Notes: generated by a model not told the origin, from the sequence alone. A stretch of 64,000 nt of DNA from Leifsonia shinshuensis (GCF_022606355.1 NZ_JAHHZQ010000002.1:558001-622000), one strand, 5' to 3'; positions 48,566 through 57,735 are shown, numbered from the stretch's first letter. Made by a program: numbers and translations.

Positions 48566-50812
48566 GTGCACACCAAGCGCTATGCGGCCGTCGTGGCCGC
48601 GATCGCCGGCTCGTCGCTGGCGGCAGCCGTCCTGGCCGGGTGCACCGCCGCCCCGGCGGCCGACAGCAGCGCGCGGACACCGTCGCAGACGGGAACCTCC
48701 CACGCGGACGGAGCCGGTTCGCCGCTCTCCGGTTCGCCGCTCACCGCGTCGCAGGCACCGGAGCCGGCTCGGTCACCGGACGCGTCGGCGACGCAGAGCA
48801 CGCCGCCGCCCGCGAACCCGTCCGCGCTGCCCGGCGGCCTGAAGACGGCGATCGTCCGCGACCTCCACATCACGCCGGAGCAGTACCTCGCCGGAGCCCA
48901 GGCGGCCGCCGCGGCTCCGTCGACCATCACCCGGTTGACCGCGGCGGGCATCGACCCGTCCGACGTGTGGCTCGCCGGCAGCGTCCTCAAAGTGCACACC
49001 GCGAGCTCCGAGCAGGCGGAAGCTGCGACCGCGATCGGAGCCGAGCCCACCTCGTCCGCCCCGCCGTCCGCCCCGCCGGTGGCCACGGCCTCCTCCTACG
49101 AAGACCTCGTGAACGGCACCGGCTGGTATCTGCCGCTGAGCAGCACCTCCATCGCCATCTGCTCGACGGGTTTCAACGGCTGGAACGCGTCAGGCGCTGC
49201 GACCGTGGCGACCGCCGGTCACTGCCTCCGAGGCAACTCGCCCGTTCCCGCCGCGCCGGTCACCGCCACGCGCTATGTGCAGAGCCAGCCGAATCAGTCG
49301 GGGACCTCCGGCTCGACCATCGGAACGCTCGAATACGCCTCGTTCCAGTTCGGAGGGGGCTACGACTCCGGTCTGATCGATGTGGCCAACGCCTCGCTGA
49401 GCCCGAAGCCGGCCTCGTCGACGTGGGACGGGAGCACGGTCCCCGTCCGCGGCACGATCACCGCCACTGTCGGAGCGTACGTGTGCAAGTCCGGTCGCAC
49501 CACCGGCTGGTCGTGCGGCACGGTCCAACGCGTGAACTACGCACAGGGCATCGACGGCGGCTACACGGTCAACTCGGTGCAGACGAGCATGTGCATGTAC
49601 CACGGCGACAGCGGCGGCCCGGCGATGATCGGCTTCTACGCAGTGGGGGTGAATTCGAGCGGTACCTGGTCGAGCGCGGCCTGCACCGACAGCTCCGGCT
49701 ACTCGGCCATCTACCCAGTGCAGGGCTCACCGAGCAGCATCACCGCGCAGCAGACGGGCTGGGAGCCCATGGTCGCGGTCGACGCCCCTGTGGTCTCCAC
49801 CGTGACCCCTGGCACCTCCACGGTCCTGCAGGGAACGCTGCCCAACGCGGCGACAGGCGACTCGGTCTCCGTCTACGTCGACGGCGGCACGGCCGCTGCG
49901 GCGACGGGTGCCGTGGATGCGTCGAGCACCCAGTGGACGCTGACCGTTCCGGCGCAGGCGGCGGGTGCGCACACCTATCGCGTGGTCGCGGGCTGGGGCG
50001 TCCGCAGCCGGTCGACGGCCGTCTCCGGTTCGTACACGGTCGGGGCGACTGCGACTGCGACTCCGACTCCGACGCCGACCCTCACCCCGACCCCCACACC
50101 GACTCCGACGCCCACACCCTCGCCGACGACTCCCGGCGGTTACGCGGTGGGCTCCTTCATCAAGTCGCCGTCGAACAATACGGTCTACGTGGTCGCGCCG
50201 ACCTCCATCCGGCCGGTGTCGTCATGGCCGGCGTTGCTCTCGCTCACGCCGAAGGGCACCAGCCCGGTGATCCAGACCGTTCCCGCCTCGGTCGTCGCCG
50301 GCCTCCCGGTCGGACCGGTGGCGCTGACCGTGGGCTCGCTGGTGCGCAGCCCCACCAAGGCGAGCGTGTACCTGGTCGACGGCCTGACCGACAAGATCCC
50401 GGTCTCGACCTTCGACTACCCGGCATCGATCGGGATCACCGGCACGGCGGTGGTCTCGGACGCCGCGCTGGCGGGGTATCCGACGGCGGCGCTGATGGGT
50501 TATGGCATCGTCTGCGGCGGCACGGACTACGTCGCCGCATCCGGTGCCCTTCGCGCGTTGGACGCGACGACGAAGCCGCTGTATCCACTGGTGTTCACCT
50601 CACTCGACGCCTACACCTGCGCACTGTTGACCCGGAGTGCACCGGCGACCGCCTTCATCCGAACCCCCAACGGCACGATCTACCAGCTGGTCGGCGGCAC
50701 CAAGCGGCCCATCGCCTCCATGGCGCGCCTCTACCAGCTCGGCGGATCGGTCGGCTGGGTCGATGTGACGCCGGGGCTGGCGGCCACGATCCCGACCGGT
50801 CCGTCCGCCTGA
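48566..50812 (+). CDS. Secreted trypsin-like serine protease lipoprotein with C-terminal repeat domains
   Basis: 748 residues. Signal peptide with lipobox LAGC (Cys26). Trypsin-fold catalytic residues: His219 in VATAGHCL, Asp267 in GGYDSGLIDVA and Ser349 in YHGDSGGPAM. A Thr/Pro linker (about 490-525) leads to three related modules, each with SFIKSPSNNTVYVV, SLVRSPTKASVYLV or AFIRTPNGTIYQLV followed by an RPI/KIP-type turn, probably substrate or wall-binding. Start is GTG 48566. Expected at the cell surface. Confidence 0.85.
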   Translation: MHTKRYAAVVAAIAGSSLAAAVLAGCTAAPAADSSARTPSQTGTSHADGAGSPLSGSPLTASQAPEPARSPDASATQSTPPPANPSALPGGLKTAIVRDLHITPEQYLAGAQAAAAAPSTITRLTAAGIDPSDVWLAGSVLKVHTASSEQAEAATAIGAEPTSSAPPSAPPVATASSYEDLVNGTGWYLPLSSTSIAICSTGFNGWNASGAATVATAGHCLRGNSPVPAAPVTATRYVQSQPNQSGTSGSTIGTLEYASFQFGGGYDSGLIDVANASLSPKPASSTWDGSTVPVRGTITATVGAYVCKSGRTTGWSCGTVQRVNYAQGIDGGYTVNSVQTSMCMYHGDSGGPAMIGFYAVGVNSSGTWSSAACTDSSGYSAIYPVQGSPSSITAQQTGWEPMVAVDAPVVSTVTPGTSTVLQGTLPNAATGDSVSVYVDGGTAAAATGAVDASSTQWTLTVPAQAAGAHTYRVVAGWGVRSRSTAVSGSYTVGATATATPTPTPTLTPTPTPTPTPTPSPTTPGGYAVGSFIKSPSNNTVYVVAPTSIRPVSSWPALLSLTPKGTSPVIQTVPASVVAGLPVGPVALTVGSLVRSPTKASVYLVDGLTDKIPVSTFDYPASIGITGTAVVSDAALAGYPTAALMGYGIVCGGTDYVAASGALRALDATTKPLYPLVFTSLDAYTCALLTRSAPATAFIRTPNGTIYQLVGGTKRPIASMARLYQLGGSVGWVDVTPGLAATIPTGPSA

Positions 50813-50824
50813 TCCGGCGCTGCG

Positions 50825-51649
50825 TCAGGAGACGCGCTCGACGGGAGCCTGCAGCTCGGTGATCCAGTCGGGCGCTGGGATGTGGCCGGTGGCCTGGACG
50901 TAGACCTCGCGGGTCGGGCCGACGACGCGGTAGCCGTCGGCGACCAGACGCTCGGTGAGCGCCATCCAGGAGTCGCCGATTCCGGTCATGTCGCCGTGGT
51001 GCAGCAGGGTCGCGGCGAGCGGGACTTCCGGCAGCTCGACGACGTCATAGCCGTCGCCGGGCTGCGCGGGAGAGTCCGCGGGGTAGGAGATGTGCACCTC
51101 CAGGCGCTCGTCGTCGCGGGCTTCGTACCAGAAGACCGAGGGCTCCAGGATGGGGCGGCCAGCGGCCGCGAGGGCTTGGTCGAGCGAGCCGATCAGCGGG
51201 CCGACCATCGGCCCGATGAACTCGTTGCCCATGCCGGGCGCAGTGCCGCTGACGGCGTAGACGGTGAGCGCCTCCAGCGGGCGGTACTCGACGGATGTGG
51301 ACATGGTCTCGGTTCCTTCCAGTATGCGGAGACGCCGCTCGAGGCGGTCGAGCCGGTCGCGGTCGTCGGCGATCCCCGCCTCCAGCTCGACCCGGCGCTG
51401 CCGCAGCGCCGCTGACAGGGCGGCCTGCAGGTCGGCAGAGGCGAGCACGGCGGCGATGGCGTCGAGCCCGATGCCGAGCTGGCGCAGCTCGACGATCAGC
51501 AGCAGGTCGGCCAGCTGCGCGTCTGCGTAGTAGCGGTAGCCGCTGTATTCGTCGACGCGCGCCGGCGGCAGCAGATCGATCGCGTCGTAGTGCCGCAGCA
51601 TCCTGACGCTGATCCGCCCGATCGCGGCGAACTCTCCGATGGTGTACAT
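50825..51649 (-). CDS. MerR-family regulator with GyrI-like effector domain
   Basis: 274 residues. MYTIGEFAAIGRISVRMLRH and YRYYADAQLADLLLIVELRQ form the MerR winged helix; a coiled coil (about 80-115) and an effector-binding GyrI/AraC-effector-like domain follow (VYAVSGTAPGMGNEFIGPMV, LEVHISYPADSPAQPG), as in BmrR-type multidrug regulators. ATG 51649 was preferred over the ATG 27 nt upstream. Divergent from the NmrA-like gene, which it probably controls. Confidence 0.9.
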   Translation of the reverse strand: MYTIGEFAAIGRISVRMLRHYDAIDLLPPARVDEYSGYRYYADAQLADLLLIVELRQLGIGLDAIAAVLASADLQAALSAALRQRRVELEAGIADDRDRLDRLERRLRILEGTETMSTSVEYRPLEALTVYAVSGTAPGMGNEFIGPMVGPLIGSLDQALAAAGRPILEPSVFWYEARDDERLEVHISYPADSPAQPGDGYDVVELPEVPLAATLLHHGDMTGIGDSWMALTERLVADGYRVVGPTREVYVQATGHIPAPDWITELQAPVERVS

Positions 51650-51782
51650 GACGGTGGCCACGCTCCAGCCTGACACGGTGTGAGGGTCAACAGCCCCTGC
51701 GGACTTCGTCGATTCTCAGTGGACTCGGTTGCGGTTTCTGACCGATCATTGGCGTATTCGACGGTGCTGGACGGAGGCTGTG

Positions 51783-52622
51783 ATGGGAATTGTCGCGGTG
51801 ACGGGCGTCACGGGGGTGGTCGGACGGCGCGTGGCGGACGCGCTGTCGTATGCGGGGGTTCCGTTCCGCATGCTGGCGCGGTCGCCGGAACGGGCACCGC
51901 GGTACCCGAACACCGAGGTCGTCGCCTGCAGCTACGGCGACCCGGTGTCGGCGCGCGCGGCGCTGGAGGGCGTCGACACGCTGCTCATGGTGTCGGCGGC
52001 CGAGAACGCCGAGCGCCTGCGCGAGCACATCACGTTCGTGGATGCGGCCGAGGCCGCGGGCGTGAAGCACGTCGTCTACACGTCGTTCTTCGGCGCGGCG
52101 CCAGACGCGACGTTCACACTGGCGCGGGACCACTTCGCGACCGAGGAGCGGATCGCCGGCAGCGGGATGTCGTACACGTTCCTCCGTGACAACCTCTACC
52201 TGGACTTCGTCGAGTTCATGGTGGGCGACGACGGCGTGATCCGTGGGCCCGCCGACCGCGGGCGCGCCGCGATGGTCGCCAGGGCCGACGTCGCCCGTGT
52301 GGCAGCGATCGCCATGCAGCATCCCGAGCAGCATCGCAACGTCGCGTACGACCTGACCGGTCCGGAGGAGCTGACGATGTCGGAGGTCGCCGAGAAGCTG
52401 ACGGCCCATCTGGGCCGTCCCGTGTCGTTCCACGACGAGACGGTGGAGGAGGCGTACCGGTCCCGCACGAAGTGGGACGCCCCGCAGTGGCAGTACGACG
52501 CGTGGGTCTCCACCTACACGGCCATAGCCGCCGGCGAGTTCGCGGGCGTGAGCGGCGACGTCGAGCGCGTCACCGGCCGCCGCCCGCTCTCCCTCGACGA
52601 GTACCTCGCCGGCGAACGCTGA
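51783..52622 (+). CDS. NmrA-like NAD(P)-binding oxidoreductase
   Basis: A 279-aa atypical SDR resembling QOR2/NmrA: MGIVAVTGVTGVVGRRVADA Rossmann motif, RSPERAPRYPNTEVVACSYG and TFLRDNLYLDFVEFMVGDDG. Likely a quinone or aldehyde reductase. Adjacent MerR gene suggests induction by a small toxic molecule. Followed by a family A hairpin. Confidence 0.87.
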   Translation: MGIVAVTGVTGVVGRRVADALSYAGVPFRMLARSPERAPRYPNTEVVACSYGDPVSARAALEGVDTLLMVSAAENAERLREHITFVDAAEAAGVKHVVYTSFFGAAPDATFTLARDHFATEERIAGSGMSYTFLRDNLYLDFVEFMVGDDGVIRGPADRGRAAMVARADVARVAAIAMQHPEQHRNVAYDLTGPEELTMSEVAEKLTAHLGRPVSFHDETVEEAYRSRTKWDAPQWQYDAWVSTYTAIAAGEFAGVSGDVERVTGRRPLSLDEYLAGER

Positions 52623-52638
52623 GCCCTGAAACCAGCGA

Positions 52639-52695
52639 CGAAGGGCACGTCGTTGTCACTCTCCGCGGGGAAAAGCGACAACAACGTGCCCTTCG
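52639..52695. repeat. Family A palindrome copy A4
   Basis: CGAAGGGCACGTCGTTGTCA and right arm ACAACAACGTGCCCTTCG. Between convergent NmrA-like and phospholipase C-like genes. Confidence 0.9.
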
Positions 52696-52704
52696 GGGGT
52701 TGGA

Positions 52705-54372
52705 TCACTGCTGGTCGTCGCCCCAGTGGCCGTGGGTGGGGATGACCTGGCTGACGGCACCGGTGGTCGGGCTCAGCAGCACCTCGCGCTGCTGCGGGTG
52801 GCGCCAGTCGAACAGGCCGTTCAGCGAGCCGGCGCGCGCGTCGAACGACGCGTCGCCGATGCGGCCGGTGCGCCAGTTGTCCTCGATGAACTTCAGCGGG
52901 CTGGTCTGCTCGATCGCGGTGTGGTCCACCTTGTTCTGAGCGGCCCACGGCGAGACGACGAGGAACGGCAGGCGCTGGCTCGGACCGCAGCGGTCGGCGT
53001 AGCCGCCGGCGATCTTCGTCTGCGTGGTGCAGACCGTCGAGTCGACGGCCGCGTCGTTCGAGCCGTTGGTCACGGTCGGCGCGACGTGGTCGTACCAGCC
53101 GTCGGAGTCGTCATACGTGATGACGACAGCGGTGCTCGACCAGTCCTTCGACTTCTGGAGGGCGTTGATCTCGTTGACGATGAACTTCTGCTCGTCCAGC
53201 GGGTCGGAGTAGCCGGCGTGGCCGTCCTGCGCCTCCGGAGCCTTGAGGAACGAGACGGCCGGCAGGTTGTTCGCCGCCAGCGCCTTGTCGAACGAGGTCA
53301 GGTCGTACTGGTGATTGGCCTGGTCGGTGTGGCCGATGGCCTTGGTCGACGTCGGCGGGAGGTGGTGCGGGTTCGAGGTGGACTTGTAGTACGAGAACGG
53401 GTTGTGGTGCGGCGAGTAGTCCTTCGGCGTCGCGCCTCCCACGTTCGCGGTGGTCGCGTCGCACTTGGCGTAGGTGCCGGCCGTGCCGTTCCACGCGGTG
53501 GTCGGCGTGAAGCCGCCCTGGAACCAGCCCCAGCTGACACCGCGCGCGTTGAGCAGGTCGCCCACGTTCTTACCGGCCATGCCCACCAGGGCGGAGGTCG
53601 AGGTGTGGTCGTTGTCCGAGCAGTCGTCGTACACCGGGTCGGGGTCGCCGATCACGGTGCCGACACCGGCGGCGTTCTTCGACTGCACCGATCCGGAGAC
53701 CGGAAGTACGGCCCCGGTGGTGGGGTCGTACGCGGTGCCGCCGTGGGTCTGGCCCGAGATCAGGTTCAGCGCGCCGGGGGTCGACGGGCCGAAGGTGGTG
53801 TCCCACATGTTGTCGCTCATGGCGTAGTTCTGGGCGTAGTTCCAGAGCCCGGTGACGGTGTTGCCGTCGTAGTAGTCCATGACGAGACCCGGCTGGCCGA
53901 AGTTGCCGGTGCAGGTGTCGGTCTCGGTCTTCTGGACGAACAGGTCCATCTTGCCGCCGTCGACCGCCGCCTGCTCGGCCGCGTAGCTGTGATTCTGGTC
54001 GCAGGTGAGCGCCTGCGCCGGTGTCAGCCGAGTCGGCTTGTAGAGGTTGGGGTTGTCGGTGAGCGTCCCGCTGGTGACGAGGGTGTTCGTCTTCGGGGTG
54101 TTCTTGGCGGCGGTGAACGGCGTGCCGTCGGTGTTCGTCGCGTTCGGGTAGGTGCCGAAGTAGTGGTCGAAGGAGATGTTCTCGTCGAAGATCACGACGA
54201 GGTGCTTGATCGGGGTCTGGGTCTGGTGGGAGTGGTCGGGGTCCCCGTGACCGGGGAACGCCGACGCGGGAGCGACGGCGAGCACGCCGGCCGCCGTGAG
54301 GGTCGCGGCGCCGAGCAGCGCAAGGCCGGCCGAGGCGACCGGGTGGCGGCGCAGACCAGTGAGTCTGGACAT
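52705..54372 (-). CDS. Secreted phospholipase C / acid phosphatase-like phosphoesterase
   Basis: 555 residues with an N-terminal signal peptide (LALLGAATLTAAGVLAVAPA, cleaved near ASA). HLVVIFDENISFDHYFGTYP is the hallmark of the bacterial phospholipase C / AcpA phosphoesterase family, whose metal-linked Asn, Asp and His residues it contains. VITYDDSDGWYDHVAPTV gives the second metal motif. It hydrolyses phosphate esters outside the cell. The frame follows efeB on the same strand. Confidence 0.9.
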   Translation of the reverse strand: MSRLTGLRRHPVASAGLALLGAATLTAAGVLAVAPASAFPGHGDPDHSHQTQTPIKHLVVIFDENISFDHYFGTYPNATNTDGTPFTAAKNTPKTNTLVTSGTLTDNPNLYKPTRLTPAQALTCDQNHSYAAEQAAVDGGKMDLFVQKTETDTCTGNFGQPGLVMDYYDGNTVTGLWNYAQNYAMSDNMWDTTFGPSTPGALNLISGQTHGGTAYDPTTGAVLPVSGSVQSKNAAGVGTVIGDPDPVYDDCSDNDHTSTSALVGMAGKNVGDLLNARGVSWGWFQGGFTPTTAWNGTAGTYAKCDATTANVGGATPKDYSPHHNPFSYYKSTSNPHHLPPTSTKAIGHTDQANHQYDLTSFDKALAANNLPAVSFLKAPEAQDGHAGYSDPLDEQKFIVNEINALQKSKDWSSTAVVITYDDSDGWYDHVAPTVTNGSNDAAVDSTVCTTQTKIAGGYADRCGPSQRLPFLVVSPWAAQNKVDHTAIEQTSPLKFIEDNWRTGRIGDASFDARAGSLNGLFDWRHPQQREVLLSPTTGAVSQVIPTHGHWGDDQQ

Positions 54373-54414
54373 CCTGCTTCCTTCTGTTCGAGTGGGTGTT
54401 ACCGGACCTCCGCC

Positions 54415-55650
54415 TCACGCGAGCATGCTGCGCCCGAGCCAGTCGGAGGAGTCGCGCGCTCCGGGGAGCGCGAAGTAGTAGCCGCCGCCGAACGGCTGGA
54501 TGTAGTCGGTGAGCGGCTCGCCGGCCAGACGCTTCTGCACGGCGACGAACTGGCGGTCGAGGTCCTGGTTGAAGGCCACGAAGACGAGCCCCATGTCGAG
54601 GGTCCCGTTGGCGTCCACACCGCCGTCGTAGTTGTAGGCGCGGCGCAGCATCCGCTGGTCGGCCGACGCCTTCGTGCGCGGGTTGGCGAGCCGGATGTGC
54701 GCGTCGAGCTGGATGACGTCGCCGGTGGGGTCGTTCTCGAAGTGCGGGTCGTCGTGCTCGGCGGAGGCCGTGAGCGGGGCCCCGGTGTCGCGCCGGCGGC
54801 CGATCATGTTCTCCTGCTCGTGCAGGTTGACCCGGTCCCAGAACTCCACGAGCATCCGGATGACGCGGACGACGTGGTAGCTGCCGCCGGTCACCCAGGC
54901 GGGCTCGCCCGAGCCGCCGTGCGCCCACACGAGCTGCTTCATCAGGGCGGCGTCGCCGGTGTCGGGGTTGCTGGTTCCGTCCTTGAACCCCATCAGGTTG
55001 CGCGGGGTTCCGCTGGGCCGCGGCGGCGAGACGAAGCCGTCCTGTCGCCAGCGCACGCCCATCCCGCCGCGGGTGGCCCGGGCGATCTCGCGGACGGCGT
55101 GGGTGACGGCGTCGCGGTCGTCGGCGCAGACCTGCAGCAGGAGGTCGCCGTCGCAGACCTCGCGGCGCAGCGAGTCGTCGGGGAACTCGTCCATCGTCCG
55201 CAGCTTCACCGGCTTGGCGGACGCCAGCCCGTACCGGCCGTCGAACAGGGAGGCGCCGACGGAGAGGGTGACGGTGAGGCCGTCGGGGACCACCGTGGGG
55301 CCGAGGACACCGGAGTCGCGCGGCGGTGCCGTCAGCCCGGGGTCGGGAGGTGTGCCTCCCGTGGTCAGAAAGCGTGCGCGCTCGGTGATCGTACGCAGCA
55401 GGTCGCCGAGTTCGGCCCGGGAGGCCGTGGTGACGTCGAGTGCGACGAACGCCGCCGACCGCTGCGCTGGCGTGAGGATTCCCTGCTGGTGGTCGCCGTG
55501 GAAGGCGGGGGCGGCGGAGCGTGAGGTGCCTGCGTCTGCGACCGCGCGGCGCGTGGCGCCCGGTCCCGCGCTCACCCCGCCCGCGGCCGCGACACCGGCC
55601 GCGACTCCGGCGCCCGCATGCAGGAAGTCCCGTCGTCCGATGCCCGTCAC
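54415..55650 (-). CDS. efeB: Dyp-type peroxidase / deferrochelatase EfeB (Tat-exported)
   Basis: A 411-aa DyP-family haem peroxidase. RRDFLHAGAGVAAG is a twin-arginine signal. The distal catalytic motif GFKDGTSNPD carries the Asp; the proximal histidine lies further on. EfeB is the haem-containing periplasmic partner of EfeO in ferrous iron uptake. It starts 1 nt after the efeO stop region, so both are made from one transcript. Confidence 0.9.
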   Translation of the reverse strand: MTGIGRRDFLHAGAGVAAGVAAAGGVSAGPGATRRAVADAGTSRSAAPAFHGDHQQGILTPAQRSAAFVALDVTTASRAELGDLLRTITERARFLTTGGTPPDPGLTAPPRDSGVLGPTVVPDGLTVTLSVGASLFDGRYGLASAKPVKLRTMDEFPDDSLRREVCDGDLLLQVCADDRDAVTHAVREIARATRGGMGVRWRQDGFVSPPRPSGTPRNLMGFKDGTSNPDTGDAALMKQLVWAHGGSGEPAWVTGGSYHVVRVIRMLVEFWDRVNLHEQENMIGRRRDTGAPLTASAEHDDPHFENDPTGDVIQLDAHIRLANPRTKASADQRMLRRAYNYDGGVDANGTLDMGLVFVAFNQDLDRQFVAVQKRLAGEPLTDYIQPFGGGYYFALPGARDSSDWLGRSMLA

Positions 55651-56822
55651 GGGTTCCTCCTCGGGGCGCAGATGGCCGCGACCGGAGCGAGCAGCTCGGC
55701 GGTCTCGCTGAGCGCCGCGTCGACGTGCTCGCGCTGGGCGGTCGTCAGGGCGGAGAGGCGCGTCCAGGTGCCGTCGGCCCCGCGGAAGCCCTCCACGAGC
55801 GTCTGGGTGGTGGTGATCGACTGCTGGGTCGCCGCCAGGTCGGGGTAGCGGGAGGCGAGGATGTCGTGGAGCGGGGCCAAAGCCTGCCTCGCACCGGAGA
55901 GGTTCGCGTCGATCGTGGCGAGCTCGGTCCCCGATCCCGCGTCGGCCGCTCCGGCGAGCACGTCGCGGAGGGCGTCCTCCACGATCTCGTGTGCGCGGAG
56001 TCCCATGTCGCCCGGGTCGATCTGTGCCGACGGGAAGGCCGCGATCAGCCTGTCGATGTCGGCGACCAGCTTCTGCGCCGGCCCGACGACGGCGGAGGCC
56101 GGTGCGGCGGTGTAGAGCGGGGCCTCCACAGCGTGGAAGCCCGTCAAGCCGTGGCCGGGGAGCCCGTCGATCGCGTCGCCGACCTCGCCGAACGCACCGT
56201 AAGCGGCGCCGAGAGTCTCATAGGTGCTGTGGGCGGTGAGCCAGTCGCGGCGTGCGGCCGCTAAGTCGCCCTCCTCGGCGTCGGCCGCGACGGCGGCGGC
56301 CTGCCGGCGCAGGGCGGGGAGGCGCGATGCGACCCAGGCGCCGTAGGCCTGTGCCGCGGGGATCAGGTCGGCGCGCGTCACCGGCACGATGCCGGGGGTG
56401 AGCGCTGAGCCCCTCGGTGCCGGGCCCACCGCGACGGTCGGCCCACGCACCGGGTCGGCGTCGGCGGGCAGGCAGACGAATCGGTAGCGGCCGGACCCGA
56501 GCGTGACGCGCGCGTGGGCGTGCGCGCCGGCACCGATGCTCTCCAGGTCGAGGTAGACCTTCTGGGTGTCGACGGCCTGGAGGTACACCTCGACACCGCC
56601 GACGGTCGTGTTGTCGACGTCGAAGGCGGCCGTGCCTCCCGCTGCTCTGCCTCCGTCGCCCCACCCGTCGCCGCAGTCGTCCAGGCCGGCCGCGACCGCG
56701 ATCTCGGAGGACGGCGCCGCGCTGACCGCGGCCGGCCGGGCGGCCAGGGCGAGCACGATCACGACGGCGACCACGGCGGCCAGTACACCGAAGAGCGCCG
56801 TGAGTCGGGCGCGCGTTGACAT
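55647..56822 (-). CDS. efeO: Iron uptake protein EfeO
   Basis: A 391-aa EfeO: signal-anchor helix (about 8-30), a cupredoxin-like N-terminal domain, then the peptidase-M75 imelysin-like domain with TGFHAVEAPLY (HxxE metal motif). It binds ferrous iron for transfer to EfeU. ATG 56822 chosen over the ATG 72 nt upstream. The membrane permease EfeU is not in this window: downstream is efeB, upstream a plus-strand gene. Confidence 0.88.
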   Translation of the reverse strand: MSTRARLTALFGVLAAVVAVVIVLALAARPAAVSAAPSSEIAVAAGLDDCGDGWGDGGRAAGGTAAFDVDNTTVGGVEVYLQAVDTQKVYLDLESIGAGAHAHARVTLGSGRYRFVCLPADADPVRGPTVAVGPAPRGSALTPGIVPVTRADLIPAAQAYGAWVASRLPALRRQAAAVAADAEEGDLAAARRDWLTAHSTYETLGAAYGAFGEVGDAIDGLPGHGLTGFHAVEAPLYTAAPASAVVGPAQKLVADIDRLIAAFPSAQIDPGDMGLRAHEIVEDALRDVLAGAADAGSGTELATIDANLSGARQALAPLHDILASRYPDLAATQQSITTTQTLVEGFRGADGTWTRLSALTTAQREHVDAALSETAELLAPVAAICAPRRNP

Positions 56823-57127
56823 CGGCTGTGGCCTCCAGGTCGTGGACAGGAGCGAGCCTAGGAGCCACCTGTGTGCTCCTGAACGGGGCTTCACCCGCTG
56901 TTCACCAGACCGTCACAGCAACAGCCCCGAACGGGGGTGGACCGCTTGGAGAGCCCTGCGAAACACGCGGCGGACAACTGAGAATGCCCACAGATTGGGG
57001 GTCCCGCGTACACCTCTCCTTCATCTTCCGGACGTCCCTCCGTCATCCGTGCCTTCCACCTTGTTCTCGACGGTTGCCCCGAGACGCACACCAGAGCGCC
57101 ACGACCGCCCCCTCCCGAAGGCTGCCC
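56823..57127. other. 305-bp intergenic region between efeO and an unknown gene
   Basis: On the minus strand TAGGCT near 56860 may be the efeO -10, with GGAGG as ribosome site before ATG 56822, and GGAGC-N8-GCTCC forms a small hairpin at 56861-56879. Nothing gene-like was seen in 56900-57127 beyond the leader of the next gene. No clear DtxR/IdeR box was found. Confidence 0.4.
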
Positions 57128-57688
57128 ATGTCCGCGACGCCGCGCATCGTGTTCTCGATGTTCCGTTCCAGCTCCGACCCCATGTTCTTGGCGTGGGCGC
57201 GGTTCCTCCAGGCCGTGGAGGCCGGCGCCCGCCGCACCGCCGCTGTGGTGACGGTCGCGCCCGGAGTGCCGTCGCGCCCGCTCGAGGAGGTGCGCCGCGC
57301 GCAGCCGGTGGTGCGCGCCGTTCCTGCCACCGCGCCGTGCGGAGTGTGGCGGGTGCTCGCCCCCAACAATCGTGAGCTCGGCCGCAGCGCGCGCGCGTAC
57401 ACGTCGTTCGCGAGCGCCCGTGCCCATGTCACGGCACTCCGCGCGTCCGTCGACGAGCTGGGCGTCGTCGCCGTGAACGGCGAGCGGGCCGGCATGAGCG
57501 GCTGGTACGTGACCCGCAAGGGGCTTCCCGTGATCACGTGCGGCCGCTGGTACGGCGCTGCCGCCTCCGGCGCGACTGCGGCGCTCGCCACCCTCGACGC
57601 CCTGGCCGTGGCCGTCGTCGAGGACAGCCCGCGCCGTCTCGAGCCGCCGCGTCGCGCCGGAGTGGCGTCGGACGATGTCGTGTGGTGA
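57128..57688 (+). CDS. Hypothetical protein, possibly DUF1508-like
   Basis: 186 residues. CGVWRVLAPNNRELGRSARA and YTSFASARAHVTALRASVDE recall the short YegP/DUF1508 unit (W/Y-R ... NG-x-A-S-x-Y-x-S), here with an N-terminal extension and a C-terminal Arg-rich tail. The similarity is weak. ATG 57128 chosen; the frame is open upstream into the intergenic region. A 17-bp tandem repeat covers the stop. Confidence 0.5.
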   Translation: MSATPRIVFSMFRSSSDPMFLAWARFLQAVEAGARRTAAVVTVAPGVPSRPLEEVRRAQPVVRAVPATAPCGVWRVLAPNNRELGRSARAYTSFASARAHVTALRASVDELGVVAVNGERAGMSGWYVTRKGLPVITCGRWYGAAASGATAALATLDALAVAVVEDSPRRLEPPRRAGVASDDVVW

Positions 57689-57735
57689 TGCGGTCGGTCT
57701 CGTGATGCGGTCGCTCTCATGATGCGGTCGGTCGG
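57685..57735. repeat. Three 17-bp tandem repeats across a gene boundary
   Basis: GTGATGCGGTCGGTCTC (57685), GTGATGCGGTCGCTCTC (57702) and ATGATGCGGTCGGTCGG (57719). The first unit holds the stop of the preceding gene and the third holds the start of the transglycosylase gene; each unit offers an ATG in a different frame. Confidence 0.88.

Noticed and set aside
50041-50135. Repetitive CCGACN stretch as a CRISPR or VNTR locus
   Set aside because: It encodes the Thr/Pro linker of the secreted protease and has no spacer structure.
52726-55524. 932-codon plus-strand open frame across the phospholipase C-like and efeB genes
   Set aside because: Spans two real minus-strand genes and the gap between them; Val/Arg/Gly-rich shadow.
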